From assembly GCA_037577475.1 (NCBI GenBank), contig CM075186.1, positions 5,331,501 through 5,395,500 on the forward strand: DNA of 64,000 nucleotides. The letters are read 5' to 3'. Source of the DNA: Chaunax sp. Z400. Its lineage: Eukaryota > Chordata > Actinopteri > Lophiiformes > Chaunacidae. The translations under genes were made by a program, and so were the position numbers. The number at the start of each line of letters is the position of its first letter. The first letter of the stretch is position 1. This document shows positions 1 to 10,895 of the stretch, in pieces. The notes below the pieces were generated by a model. That model saw only the letters and a program-made list of their open reading frames with translations, searched no databases and had not been told where the DNA came from.

Positions 1-3000
1 GGTGCTTGGTGGAGACCCACTAGCTGTCATAGAGGACGGCAAGCCCTATGCAGAGGTAAGGTTATTACTGGGAAGGTTCTGGTTCAAATCATTGCTGTGA
101 TCCTTGAGCAAGACACCCCTGCTAAGAGATGGAGGCGTATTTTATATTTGTCGGAGGTCACCGACAAAGAAGTGGAAACATAAATGTGCAATAGAATTAT
201 TTGAACTGTAAATTCAAATTAAGTAGACATGTCAAAAACACGTCACCCCAACGACCCACAATAGGACTGGGAAGGACCAGGAAGAAAAGGAAAGGGAACA
301 GGTTACTTAACGACTCTCAAGCTAGTTTACATCTCACAGAGGATAAATATCCTGACCCCCTACCAACAGTTTAGAACTGATGAAGCCTCTCAGATGAGAG
401 GTGAAACGTCTTCAAGCTAAGAAAAGAAGTGCAGTTGCTTCTGAATCAACCTTCAAGTATAACCTGATTGATTTGTGCTTCTGTCGTTTCTGGATATCAA
501 CTTGTAGGACTTCCAATAGACATTCATTGTAGAGTGTTATTGTTGGCATTATTGGATCTTTAATATTTACAACTTTTGATGCACAGTAATCACACTCTGC
601 CTCAGTACATACAGTACATGCATCAGCCTTCATTTCTTGGCAGGGAGCCTTGTTTCCTCCACTTCTCTTTATTTAGCTACAACAGGTCAGCAGTGTTTGT
701 CATGAGGGTCATGAGTTCAGTTTATGGCGGTGGTGACATTTTCAAGTACTGCAAGACACATAAATGTCACATGTCACGGTTGTGCTTATAGTTACAGGGG
801 GGTGTGGATGTTTGATCTTACATTACAGTACGAGGCTTACTGTGTGGGACGTCTGAGACCTGTTAGTCCAACAAACGTAGTAATCATGATCCTTCTACCT
901 TTGTTCAGTTGCATTGAACTATTGGTATTTTTTTCATGTAAAGTGATCTCTGATACCTCTTCCAGTTGTGGATGGGTGCTCACCCAAAAGGGGACGCCCA
1001 GATTAAAGATAACAGGATCTCACAGACCACCCTGGGCCAGTGGATCGCCCACTTCCCTGCCTGCCTGGGCTCCAAGGTCAAAGACACCTTCCAGGGACAG
1101 CTGCCCTTCCTCTTTAAAGTCCTCTCTGTCAATACAGCCTTGTCCATACAGGCCCACCCCAACAGGGTGAGTACGCAAACAAACACACGCCTACTCAGAT
1201 TCTGCAAAACATGAGTCATTACTCTTCAGTGGGAACTCATTTAGCATGTTTTTTTTTATTGTCTACAACAATATACTATTCTAAAATAAATAAAATAAAT
1301 CTGGTGGTTAGAGAGAAGTGACCTTACTACACCTCTGTAGCCCCTCCTCATCACTGCTTGAGGCTATGGACTCTAGGCTACATTTGCTGCTACAAGCATA
1401 ACAAGAATCTCAGTCTGAGCTGTCAGTGGTCAAGTTGTATTATGGGTTATGTAGGCGACAGGTCTTCAGAAGAATGCATGGAATTAAAGTGGTCTCTTTG
1501 ATGCTTAAAAAAATCTGGCATTGTTATATAAGTGCAATTCAGAATCTTCAAAAAACATAGATGGGAGCGTTAATGCAACCTATTTAATATTTCATGTGTC
1601 ATTATAAACCAGTACTCACTGTCATAGTATCTTTATATTATTTCATATAGCTGCTTAAAATGAGTTCATTCTCATTTTAAAAAAAATCCACGATTCAGTT
1701 CAAGCCTTAAACTCTTTATCTTCTCGTCTCCTGAAATCTTTCATTGCAACCAAAGCCGCTAAACATGGATAAAGGCAGAGTGCCACACAATAATCTACAT
1801 GTATGCTTAGAAAAACTGTCCTCGATATGTCTCAGTTGTTTTAGAACGAAAGGCTGCCGTGTTAATTTTGTTTTCATATACTGTATTTTGCCCTCCCTCT
1901 TCAGTAACCCTCTTCTTTTAATGACGTTATGGTTTGGTCAGGAGTTAGCTGCTCGTCTCCATGCTCACTTTCCTGAGCACTATCCAGACAACAACCACAA
2001 ACCGGAGATGGCCATCGCACTCACCCGCTTCAAGGGCCTGTGTGGCTTCAGACCAGTGGAGGAGATCCTGGGATTCCTTAAATGTGAGTCCTAAAGTCCC
2101 ACATTGTCTTTGGGTTGATTCTGCAATCACTGGAGAAACACAATAAAACAGATGTTTTTTTGGTGTCAAATGCACAATATATTCTGTATATTATAAGATG
2201 GATGAGGAGGTACAGTGCTGTACTCTGTGCATGTCTGTGTGTACCCATCAGCTGTCCCGGAGTTCCGCGCTCTGGTGGGAAATGAGGCAGCGGAGGAGCT
2301 GCAGTGCAGCATGGGAGATGTGGTTCAAACAAGCCAGGTGTTGAAGAAGTGCTTCACCAGGATGATGAACTGTGAGAAGAAGGTGTTCGTAGATCAGCTC
2401 AACATGCTGGTCAAGAGAGTCACTGAAGAGGGTGAGGAGGCCAAGGGACGTAGCCAATGGAGCTCCAGAAAGCAAAGGCAGCACTTGTGGTTTTATTACC
2501 TCCTCCAAGGAGGTTATGTGTTTGTTAGCAATACATCTCAAAAGGTCTTGACGAATCTCAATGAAAATTTTGATGAGAGGTTGCTTTGGAATGGGGAAGT
2601 CGTGATGAGATTTTGAGGTGGATTGGGATCAAGGTGCAGATTTAGGAAAGCCACAAGGCGCTGATTGGCTGTTGGCCTTACGTTCTAAGGCTAGCCTCTG
2701 GCAACTTGACAAGCTGAGTTGCAGGTGACACCATCAACCAGCCTGAGTCAACCTGAGACGGGCCAGCAGAAAGCACACTGCTGCAACTTTCCCGTGCAAC
2801 CCTCCAAAAAGGTTCTGTCGCCACGAATGTTTTAGTCTGAACTGGGCTTAATATTTCCCAGTCATGACTTGTGTGTACATTTTAGCCTGTGCTTTTCTCT
2901 GCTGCACATTCTCTGTTTGACAATGGCAGGATTGTTCAACATGGAAACAATCTTTAATTTGACCTTGGTCAACATTGCAGAAAGATATCCACCAGCTGAA

Positions 3001-4596
3001 AAAAGTCAGGTAAAACGAGCTGACCTTAAAGAAACTACAGTACAATGGAAAGGCTCCATCATTCTCACTGGTTAATAAAACACAGCTGCCAGTTAAAACA
3101 CTGAAATATGGCAACTGTTCATTAAGCAGGAGAAACGGTGAATTAATGAAACGTACCGCAACTCCTTGGATGTCTGTGACCCATGCAGGTGCAGCAGGCA
3201 AGGACACGTCAAGCAGCAACGGGGACCTGCTGCTCCGCCTTCACTCCCAGTTCCCTGGAGACATCGGCTGCTTCTCCATCTACTTCCTCAACCACATAGT
3301 CCTAGAACCAGGCCAGGCCATGTTCCTGGGAGCCAACGAGCCTCACGCTTACCTTTATGGAGGTCAGATGGTGCCACATTCATGAGATTTATTGCATTAG
3401 ATCTTTCACAGGCTTAAAGATTACAATATTAGTGTGCCTTAATTCCTACATTGCCAACCCCAGCGTCCCTCCAGTGCTCCTGTATGACAGAGATGATGCA
3501 GATGAAATATTAAAGTATAGGGCTGGCATTATTGTACATTTTTGTTATTGTCAGCTTGCATTTTACCACAAACTAGCATGGAGGAATATGCTGCACCAGG
3601 TTTGGATTCACTAACAATACTTAGGGTCAATTCATCGGTGGTTTTGGTCCCTTTTAGAAATTTCTGACCGTAAGACAAATATAGAATATCTTCAGTGTTT
3701 TTTGTTTCAGTTTTTCAGTATGTATCGATAACTACAAAAAAAACTTTCATTTGATTCTTATTTTAGAAAAACAAAAATGAGCAAGATACTAAGAGCCTCT
3801 TGACTCTATAAAACAGAGAAGGATAACAGTCTAGTTTCTCCCAAGATACTATAATGCCATGCAGCCAGAAGATGTGTTGAGATTATCTTTGATCAACTCT
3901 TGCCTTTGCTGAAACTGTTCCTGTTGACACACAGCAGAGTCTAAGTTACTCCTGTTGTTAAAAGTCATAGTAAGAGGATCTGAGGTTTGATTTTTCCATT
4001 TGAAGGAGACTCAGCTGCCCACTCTGCTTTTTTTTTTTTTTACCCAGACTGTGTCGAGTGCATGGCCTGTTCAGACAACACAGTGAGGGCCGGTCTGACA
4101 CCAAAATACATCGACGTGAACACACTGTGTGAGATGCTGAACTACAGCCCCGCCCCCACCAGCTCCAAAATCTTCCCATGTGTCCAGGATGCTTCAGACC
4201 CCTGTGTGTCCCTGTACGACCCCCCAGTACCAGACTTCACTGTCATTAGGATACAGGTAGGAAATCTCCTGATTAATATCTAATGTACGTAGCTGGGTAG
4301 AATTAAACGTTTGTTTTTTAATTATTGGTAATATCTTAATAAATTTCACATCTTTTTCCATCCTGTCCCTCTTACAGGTCCCTGCCTCTGTGAAGCAGTA
4401 CTCTGTCGCTTCAGTCGACAGTGCCAGCATTCTCCTGGTCATTGAAGGCAACGCCACGGCAACCTCCGCCGCTGCCCACTCTGACGTCACGCTGAGGCGA
4501 GGCACTGTCCTGTTTGTCTCAGCCAATGAGAGCGTCTCCCTGCACATCACCTCCCAGTCAGGGATGACCATGTTCCGGGCCTGCTGCCTCCTGTAG
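1..4596 (+). CDS. mpi: Mannose-6-phosphate isomerase, 5'-truncated by window edge
   Basis: MPI is a zinc enzyme of the cytosol that interconverts fructose-6-phosphate and mannose-6-phosphate, feeding mannose into glycosylation. Seven exons were placed: 1-55 (partial), 966-1166, 1942-2083, 2252-2431, 3189-3362, 4048-4256 and 4378-4596, all bounded by AG and GT and all in frame, giving 392 visible residues. About 30 N-terminal residues lie off the left edge, judging from human numbering. Zinc ligands of the type I PMI family are visible: Gln80 and His82 in SIQAHPN, Glu107 in HKPEMA and His245 in EPHAYL. The catalytic Arg is Arg264 in SDNTVRAGL. The protein ends FRACCLL, as in the human enzyme. 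No stop, frameshift or missing active-site residue was seen. The next gene is convergent. Alternative identity is very unlikely. Confidence 0.96.
378..450 (+). repeat. Common fish repeat motif in mpi intron
   Basis: The phrase GATGAGAGGTGAAACGTCTTC, preceded by TGATGAAGCCTCTCA, is one I recognise from many fish genomes. It lies in the mpi intron between the exons at 1-55 and 966. Confidence 0.5.
2495..2640 (+). repeat. Degenerate repeat in mpi intron
   Basis: ACCTCCTCCAAGGAGGTTATG, TGTTTGTTAGC and GGTGCAGATTTAGG belong to the recurring repeat family seen in several introns here. It begins about 60 bases after the mpi donor at 2431. Confidence 0.5.
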
Positions 4597-7500
4597 CCAT
4601 GAGTCTGTGCGCTGTATGTGAAAACTCATACTACCTGTGTTTGTTTTCCTCCTGTTTCACTCAGCAAGGTCTGAACCACGGTATGGACTGAGCCCAATGA
4701 TTGCTGTGAATTTTTAGTAGGTACTGTGCGCTGAAGGAGCTTTCAAACACTGTGCGTCGATGCCCATCTGTGCCCACTGCTCCACCCGACCCTAACTCAA
4801 TTTGTGGACTGCTGTGACACCTCCACCAATATTCTCTATGTAGCTTTAAGCTGAGGATGTGCACAACCCAAATTCTTCATAGGAATTCGAAAGACACGAA
4901 AAATAAAATATGTCCACAAAACTGAACAAGAACCCAGTGCAAAAAAAAGTGCACATGGGACTCTCAGATTTCTGATGAGGAACCTGGTGTCTTACGGTGA
5001 AGTTTGAGAGATTAAATCTTGCACGAAAGTTTATTCTAGACGTTGGAAACAGCAGTTAGTAGCTGAAAATTTAAAATTCCATGACACCAGGGCAAACACT
5101 TTTGAAGTGAAAGCTTGAGAACAGCTAATAATAAAGTAGAATGGCACAATAGTCCCCTTTAATTCAATCAAGCCTTATCCAAAATCAAACTCATAGCCCT
5201 GTAGCCATAATTAAAGGTTACTGGATTTGTAACTAAGATTTAAATCTGATGGATCTTGATTTTTTCTTTTCATCAAGATCCATCACATTCTTCCCTGAGA
5301 AATTACAAACAATTTTGTAAATCCTGCAATGTTAAAAAAATTGACAAAAAAAAAAAATCTGAATCTGCACCAAAATTTAATGGGGTCTATTCTGGCCTAA
5401 GACCCATCCTCCCACCAAGTTCCATGGAGATCTGTTATGTAGTTTTTGCGGAATCCTGCAGACAAACTAACCAACCAACCAACAGACACGGATGAAAAAG
5501 TAACCTCATCGGCAGAGTTAATACATTTTCAAAGGGAAGGAGAGACGGGAACATACCGATTGAGGCACCAGTCTCAGCTGCATGCTGCTGGAAGATGCAC
5601 AGAGAACAGAAACCTTTTGGTAAAAAAATACAACATAACGGTACACAGTTGAAAGCCTGGAAGATGCTAGAAAATTATATACTTTTTAAAAGGTTGCCCT
5701 TCAGTGTTCCGGACATTTTTCCTTTTATAATTCCCATAAAGTTCCATCTCTGTGTTCTTGGATAACACACTGTTCAAACGTCACTGAGGCAGGGTAGGGG
5801 ATATGTTTACACTGGTGCAGAACACCACCACTCACTGCTTTGTACAACTACAGCACCACCTTGTTGATGACTGTGCACATCTTGTATATGAGCCGGCAGT
5901 TTCTTTCCCCAGAATCACTGGTGCAACTTCCCGTTTTATCATTTTAGTTTAGCTTGAACACGTAAATATCCTCCGGAAATAAAAGCATTGCTCGCATATG
6001 AACAGTTGAGATTATAGTGTAATACTTGGATGCCTGTGCATGTTTGATTCAGTGCGGTAATACTGGAGAGGGCAGCAACTGTGATGGTGGCACAGTGAAG
6101 TTGACCCTAGAGAGTATTACTGGTTGGAACTGTTACCAGTGCATGTTTACTGAAACCATAAAGTAGAAACAAAAAAACTAAACGGGAGTGAGAGAAAAAA
6201 AAAAAAGGGCCTCTGACTGTCTTCATCTCATGAAGCCAGACAAGAGTAGAAATCAGGAATGGATTGATTAAAATTCCATATGATTAAAAACACTTCTGCT
6301 GCTTGTTACTCAACTGAGCCCAGGCTGGTTTACTCATCCACGTCTGGCACAGTTCTACGACTCAATGCTGCATTCAGTTTTAAAGCACAGGAATAATCAT
6401 ATATTCCTGAGTATTTGAAGCCAAATTTTTCAGACTTTGCATGTTTTGTTGTTTGTATTGATACATCGATACTTGGCATTACACACTAAGAGGACTGTAT
6501 TATGAGGTTTTACCTGTACATTATGAAATCATAGGATGACTTATTTATCTAAAGTATGTTCCAATATGTCAGCACAATGTTGAGACTAGGTTATTTCAGT
6601 ATGGTGCAAACATCTGCGTAATATTCCAGCTCATACTGGGGTCACTCTGATCATGAAGTGGACTTTCTTGTTGCAACAGTTTTTTATAAGTAACCTTGGA
6701 TTAAATATTTGTGAATGAATGCTCTTATCAGCCTGCCAGTCTACCAGTGAGTAAATATGTCTGTGTATGTTGACCTAAATGAAGGACTGCAGTGAATTGG
6801 GCCCAACCCCGGTGCTGCTTTTTACCCACTTTATGACCATGCTTTCGCATTTGTTCATCTCTAAGCTTATTCCTAAAAAGATGCAATACAGCTTTAGTTC
6901 CGTGTTGTTGCAAGTTTGTTGGAGATTCAAAGTATGAAAAATCAGGAGGGTGTTTAGAGTTTTAAAAAATCAGCATCTTTTTGATTAATGAACCATTACC
7001 TCAAATTCATCCTGCTGTATTTCTAAAATTGTTTGCCATCTTTTCTGAATGTTTTGATTTAGTGATGTAATGTTTTAGGTCAAAGTTTCAAACTGTATCT
7101 GACTTTAATTTTTTCATTTATCTACAAAACCTTTGTTACTGATCTTCAGTCACCTTTTAGTTTGAAAACTGTACATCCAGGATTTTGCACAAATTTCTTT
7201 TGGGGTTTATTCACTTTTAACTTTTATGCTCTTCAATTGCACACAAATCTGAAGGCCACACTAACTATTGACTATATTAACTATTGAGTGAACCTTTCTT
7301 AGAATATTTCTGTTGAAGGCATGGTTTAGCAGTTTTAATTATGGTGATGCCGTAGCCTGGGACTGCAGAGAACATGTGTATGGAAAAAAACAAAACTGCT
7401 TTATTAAAGCCTTGTTCTGTTACTACACTGTGTGAACTCCCTGTTTTTGGTGTTGTGTCTGTAGCCTTTGTTGGTTCAACCAGTTATTCAGTATTACAGC

Positions 7501-7630
7501 ATGTTGACTGAGTGAAATCACGTGGTAAATGATGTGATGGTGCCATGTTATTTTCTAAAGTTCATGCAAAATTTCATCCGAATAAAAACGGATTTGTTTT
7601 AAATGTGCTAATAAAGTTTTATCTAATGTA
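4597..7630 (+). other. mpi: mpi 3' UTR and downstream region with several poly(A) signals
   Basis: No coding region was found between the mpi stop codon and the convergent gene at 8260. AATAAA occurs on the plus strand at 4902-4907, 5978-5983 and 7610-7615, so short, middle and about 3 kb UTR forms are possible. The stretch 5140-5520 is a dispersed repeat also found at 53.35-53.65 kb and it carries a perfect hairpin at 5247-5285. The extent of the UTR is inferred from the signals only; transcript ends cannot be seen here. Confidence 0.5.
7610..7615 (+). terminator. mpi: Distal poly(A) signal AATAAA, likely mpi
   Basis: A canonical AATAAA followed by a T-rich stretch (GTTTTATCTAATG) lies 3.0 kb after the mpi stop. 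It is the last plus-strand signal before the oppositely oriented gene. Earlier copies at 4902 and 5978 may be used instead or as well. Confidence 0.45.
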
Positions 7631-7668
7631 GCACCAATTAAACAGCAGTGAGGCACAACTGCAATACA

Positions 7669-7674
7669 TTTATT
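7669..7674 (-). terminator. Poly(A) signal AATAAA (minus strand) for the first exonuclease gene
   Basis: TTTATT on the plus strand reads AATAAA on the minus strand, 586 nt after the stop codon at 8260. It lies only about 55 nt from the distal mpi signal on the other strand, so the two transcripts probably end almost tail to tail or overlap slightly. Confidence 0.45.
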
Positions 7675-8259
7675 AGCTCAATTATTTACCCCGATAAAAT
7701 GTGTCCATCCCAAACACTTCACAATAAAAATACACATACTTTTATCAGTGGCCAAACTATGTCAAATTTACAACAATCAACACTATTTCAGTCATAACTG
7801 AATGAAGCTAAGAGACATGTTAAAGACAGCTTAAAGATTTTAACCTCCAGACAGATATAGACAAGGTAGTCCAGACGAAGGCCACATTAAACTGAGGAAA
7901 ATCCCCCTGATCTAAATGCTGCCTTTGGCTGTTTTAGTGCTGTGTGAACTTGCGCACGTCTTTTTTATGCTTCCCTCACCTTTTTAAAAGCTTCCACAAA
8001 CTGATTCACTGAAGGATGTGTCTTAATAGCTTTTCTCCGGTCGGTTTTTCATGTGTTCCATTGGAGGAAACTGACAATTTCAGCTGTTTGCACAGGAAGA
8101 ACAGCAGCACTTCTTGTATTGTGTCTTCAAGCGATCCAGTGGGTTTCATGTTCCGCCTTAACGCACACAAAGTAATATGTTGATGTGAAGGCTGCCAGTC
8201 ATGTGCATTTACAGTCTCAGATATTATTCTTTTCTCATTTTTACTGATCCAAAAAGGTT
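7675..8259 (-). other. Probable 3' UTR of the first exonuclease gene
   Basis: This stretch lies between the stop codon and the minus-strand AATAAA. No further coding sequence was recognised. Confidence 0.4.
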
Positions 8260-9643
8260 TTATAATTCATTGATTTGTCCATCTTGAACCTCTGCTTTGC
8301 TTTCTTTAACCTTCACTGTTTGAAGTGCTCCCACGGGGGGCGCTGTCCCGGTAGCTTTAGATTTAGCAGCTGGTTGGTTGGCCATGCTGTCCAGAGAGAA
8401 CCTATGCTTACAGATCAACTCTGCTGTGGGCTGAAGCACACTGTATAGTAACTGTAATGCCCGCACATCCTCCAAAGCATCATGGGCCTTGTAGTTCACA
8501 CCCAGCAGCTCCCTGACAAGGTTCTCCTGTCGAAAACTCTGGAGGCAGCAGTCCTTCAAAATCTCACGAGCCAGTGGTAGAGTGTCAACACAGCCTGAGA
8601 CTGATGACTCAAACTGGGCTCTGAGGTCCAGTTCATCGAGAGCTCGAACCAACAGAGGACAGTCGAAGCGGCGAATGTTGTGGCCGACGACAAGCGGACG
8701 TCCGAGCATCTGGAGGAAAGCTATGAAAGAGACCAGGACCTCTCGAAGGGAGTTGGTGAGGACAAGTTGTCGATGGAGGTACAGCCTCTGTCTGCAGACT
8801 CTGAAGCCCGTTACTCTGGCTGCTCCTGGCTGCATCCGACACCGGGGGATGACATAGAGGTTGAGTGAGTGGCCTCCGCTCACTGCAGCCAGCTGGACGA
8901 TCTCACTGCTCCGACCTGGAAAATAAAATGTGTAGATGGATAGCGTCACTTCATGTGCTTCAAGAGTTTTTTTTTCACATAATGATCTTCCACACAGTGG
9001 ATGTTAAAATGAAGATTTCACATCAAGGACCCCTAAGTGACTAAATGTAACCATGGCTCTTTCCCAGTGTGCCCCATTTCACACAAGTCTTACTTTAAGA
9101 TGTTTTATAACAGAAGGCGCACAAAACCCATGACCAACTTCTATTACTGTGTTACTTATGCATGGAATTATAGTGAAAATGGATCATTTCCTGTTTTGCT
9201 GGGGTTCCCCTGGACATCCTCCAAGGACCCCTGGGAGTCCCCAAACCCCACTTTGAAAAACACTGTTTTGAAAAACAGATTTTCCCAATTACTTCTTCCT
9301 ATTCAGTCACAGCAACTTGTCCATGCTGGTGTCAGGATCACATACAGTACATGAGACACAGAGTGGAAGGCTGGCAGAGGGCTGAACCAACTGTGGTAGA
9401 AGTAGGGGGGGTTTAAAGTACCATAAATATGACGATTAACTGTATCTGTGAATAACAGTGTGTATCTGGTTACGTTTCTCATTTTAACATGCAGCCCTAC
9501 TGTATACCATGACTATAAAGTTTTATGGGCCGTAAGACATATAACGACGTAGAAGAATGGACCTTACCCAGCCCGGTTGTCTCGAAGTCAAAGAAAACCA
9601 GCGACTCAGACTCTTCAACTCGGTCTGATTCAGATTTTTGCAT
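8260..9643 (-). CDS. DEDDh (DnaQ-like) 3'-5' exonuclease-fold protein, catalytic residues intact
   Basis: There are two coding exons: 9643-9568 (start ATG at 9643) and 8915-8260, joined in phase 1 with GT-AG borders, for 243 residues. Motif I is VFFDFETTG with Asp19 and Glu21. Motif II is GHNIRRFD with Asp110. Motif III is AHDALED with His170 and Asp175. These five residues form the DEDDh active site that binds two metal ions in the DnaQ, TREX and pol III epsilon superfamily, so an active 3'-5' exonuclease on DNA or RNA is predicted. The protein is little more than the single domain plus a short Lys/Gln-rich tail, with no signal peptide or membrane segment. It is the tandem paralog of the gene at 10896-12297 and its sequence also resembles the exonuclease-like C-terminal domain of PML isoform I. 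The exact substrate is unknown. The fold call is firm; the name is left open. Confidence 0.88.
9000..9280. repeat. Repeat-like segment inside intron 1 of the first exonuclease gene
   Basis: The intron (8916-9567) holds a segment with two copies of CAAGGACCCCT (about 9026 and 9221) and the phrase CCCCACTTTGAAAAACACT. I recognise wording of this type from dispersed fish repeats. Its family was not determined. Confidence 0.35.
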
Positions 9644-10895
9644 CCCGACACGGTTACAGCTTCAACAAAGTTTTTGAAACAGACTTCTAAAGTAAACTAA
9701 ACCAGATTAGAGACACTGGCACCACGTATTTAGCCACATCATGGCGGGAAAATAAAGACTTTTCCCTCCGTGTTTTTAAACACCTGCGCAGTCAGACGGA
9801 AGCTCAAGACTTTCAAATCAAAAGCCTCGTTGATGATGAATTTAGGAAAGAGAAAGGCAGAAATTAATTTAGGCCCAGCACATAAAAGATAAAATAATCG
9901 AATATTTTATAGCTATATACAACACAGTGTTTGTCTCTGGCTAATTAAAGTATTATTGTTCATCAAAGACAAGATTAAGTAAACGCTTCATCTTTAGATT
10001 TGCGCAGGCGCAGAAACACTTTCTTCCTCGGTGAAATATAAGCCTGATACGAGTGTCCCCGGTACAGTGCTGCCCTCCTCTGGACATATTCGGAAATGCA
10101 TCGGTACAGTGGTAAATAACGCAGTGCACGTACTACTGTAAAACCTTAACTATATATATAGTCGTAAATTTGTGCAGAAGAGCGACTTATACACTTATTC
10201 TTAATTCTAGAGTATTTTGAGGAATATTATGCTACGACATGTTGTCCAGTTACAAAAACATTGCTGCTTACCTTGTAAATTTCCCATTCCAAAACACGTA
10301 ATTTGGTCATATTAGTTGACAATACACTAGTTTGTATTCCTTACATTTTATATCTTCAATTTTGAAGAAATTACATTGCAAGGATTTTATTAAAACACAT
10401 GGAAATTACTTTGATGAATATTATATTAAGTCTGTAACTGCCCTTCATAAGGACCCATTTGATTATGTTTTGTGGTATTTTGAGTGTATTGGGGTTCAAG
10501 GTTCATTTATCGGTCATTCTACAACAAAGGGGTTGCACAACAAAATGAAAGTTGTAGTCCCTTTATAGTACTGAACAAACATTTTATAGGAAATTAAAAA
10601 TGCACCACAAGGTTTTCAAGAAGGATCAAATGGAACTTTAATGGTTCTTGTGCAAAAAACCTGCTACAATATAAAACTTGTGAGTATGAGAAATGTTACA
10701 ACAGATATCAAAACTAAATAATGTCAATCATTATAATGAATATGAAAAAAAGTCTTTTTTTCTTCTGGATATTATAAAATTCAACCACCTGACCAAAGAA
10801 CAAAAATGCAAAGAAAAAAATTTAAAATTTCTATTTGTGGCAAGATTGGCTGATTGGATTCCTTCTCATATATTCTGTAGATTTTAAAAAAAATA
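9644..10895. other. Spacer between the two exonuclease genes
   Basis: The left part (9644-10100) must contain the promoter of the 8260-9643 gene and is richer in CpG (for example around 9960-10110), with no clear TATA box. The right part (10140-10895) is AT-rich, has no convincing coding exon and probably includes the 3' UTR of the 10896-12297 gene; TTTATT at 10386-10391 reads AATAAA on the minus strand. Confidence 0.4.

Noticed and set aside
724..1170. A 148-codon plus-strand frame across the second mpi exon
   Set aside because: It is out of frame with the mpi exon 966-1166, which matches MPI; the frame begins in intron.
8582..8868. Plus-strand frames opposite the first exonuclease gene
   Set aside because: They are antisense shadows of a well-supported coding exon.
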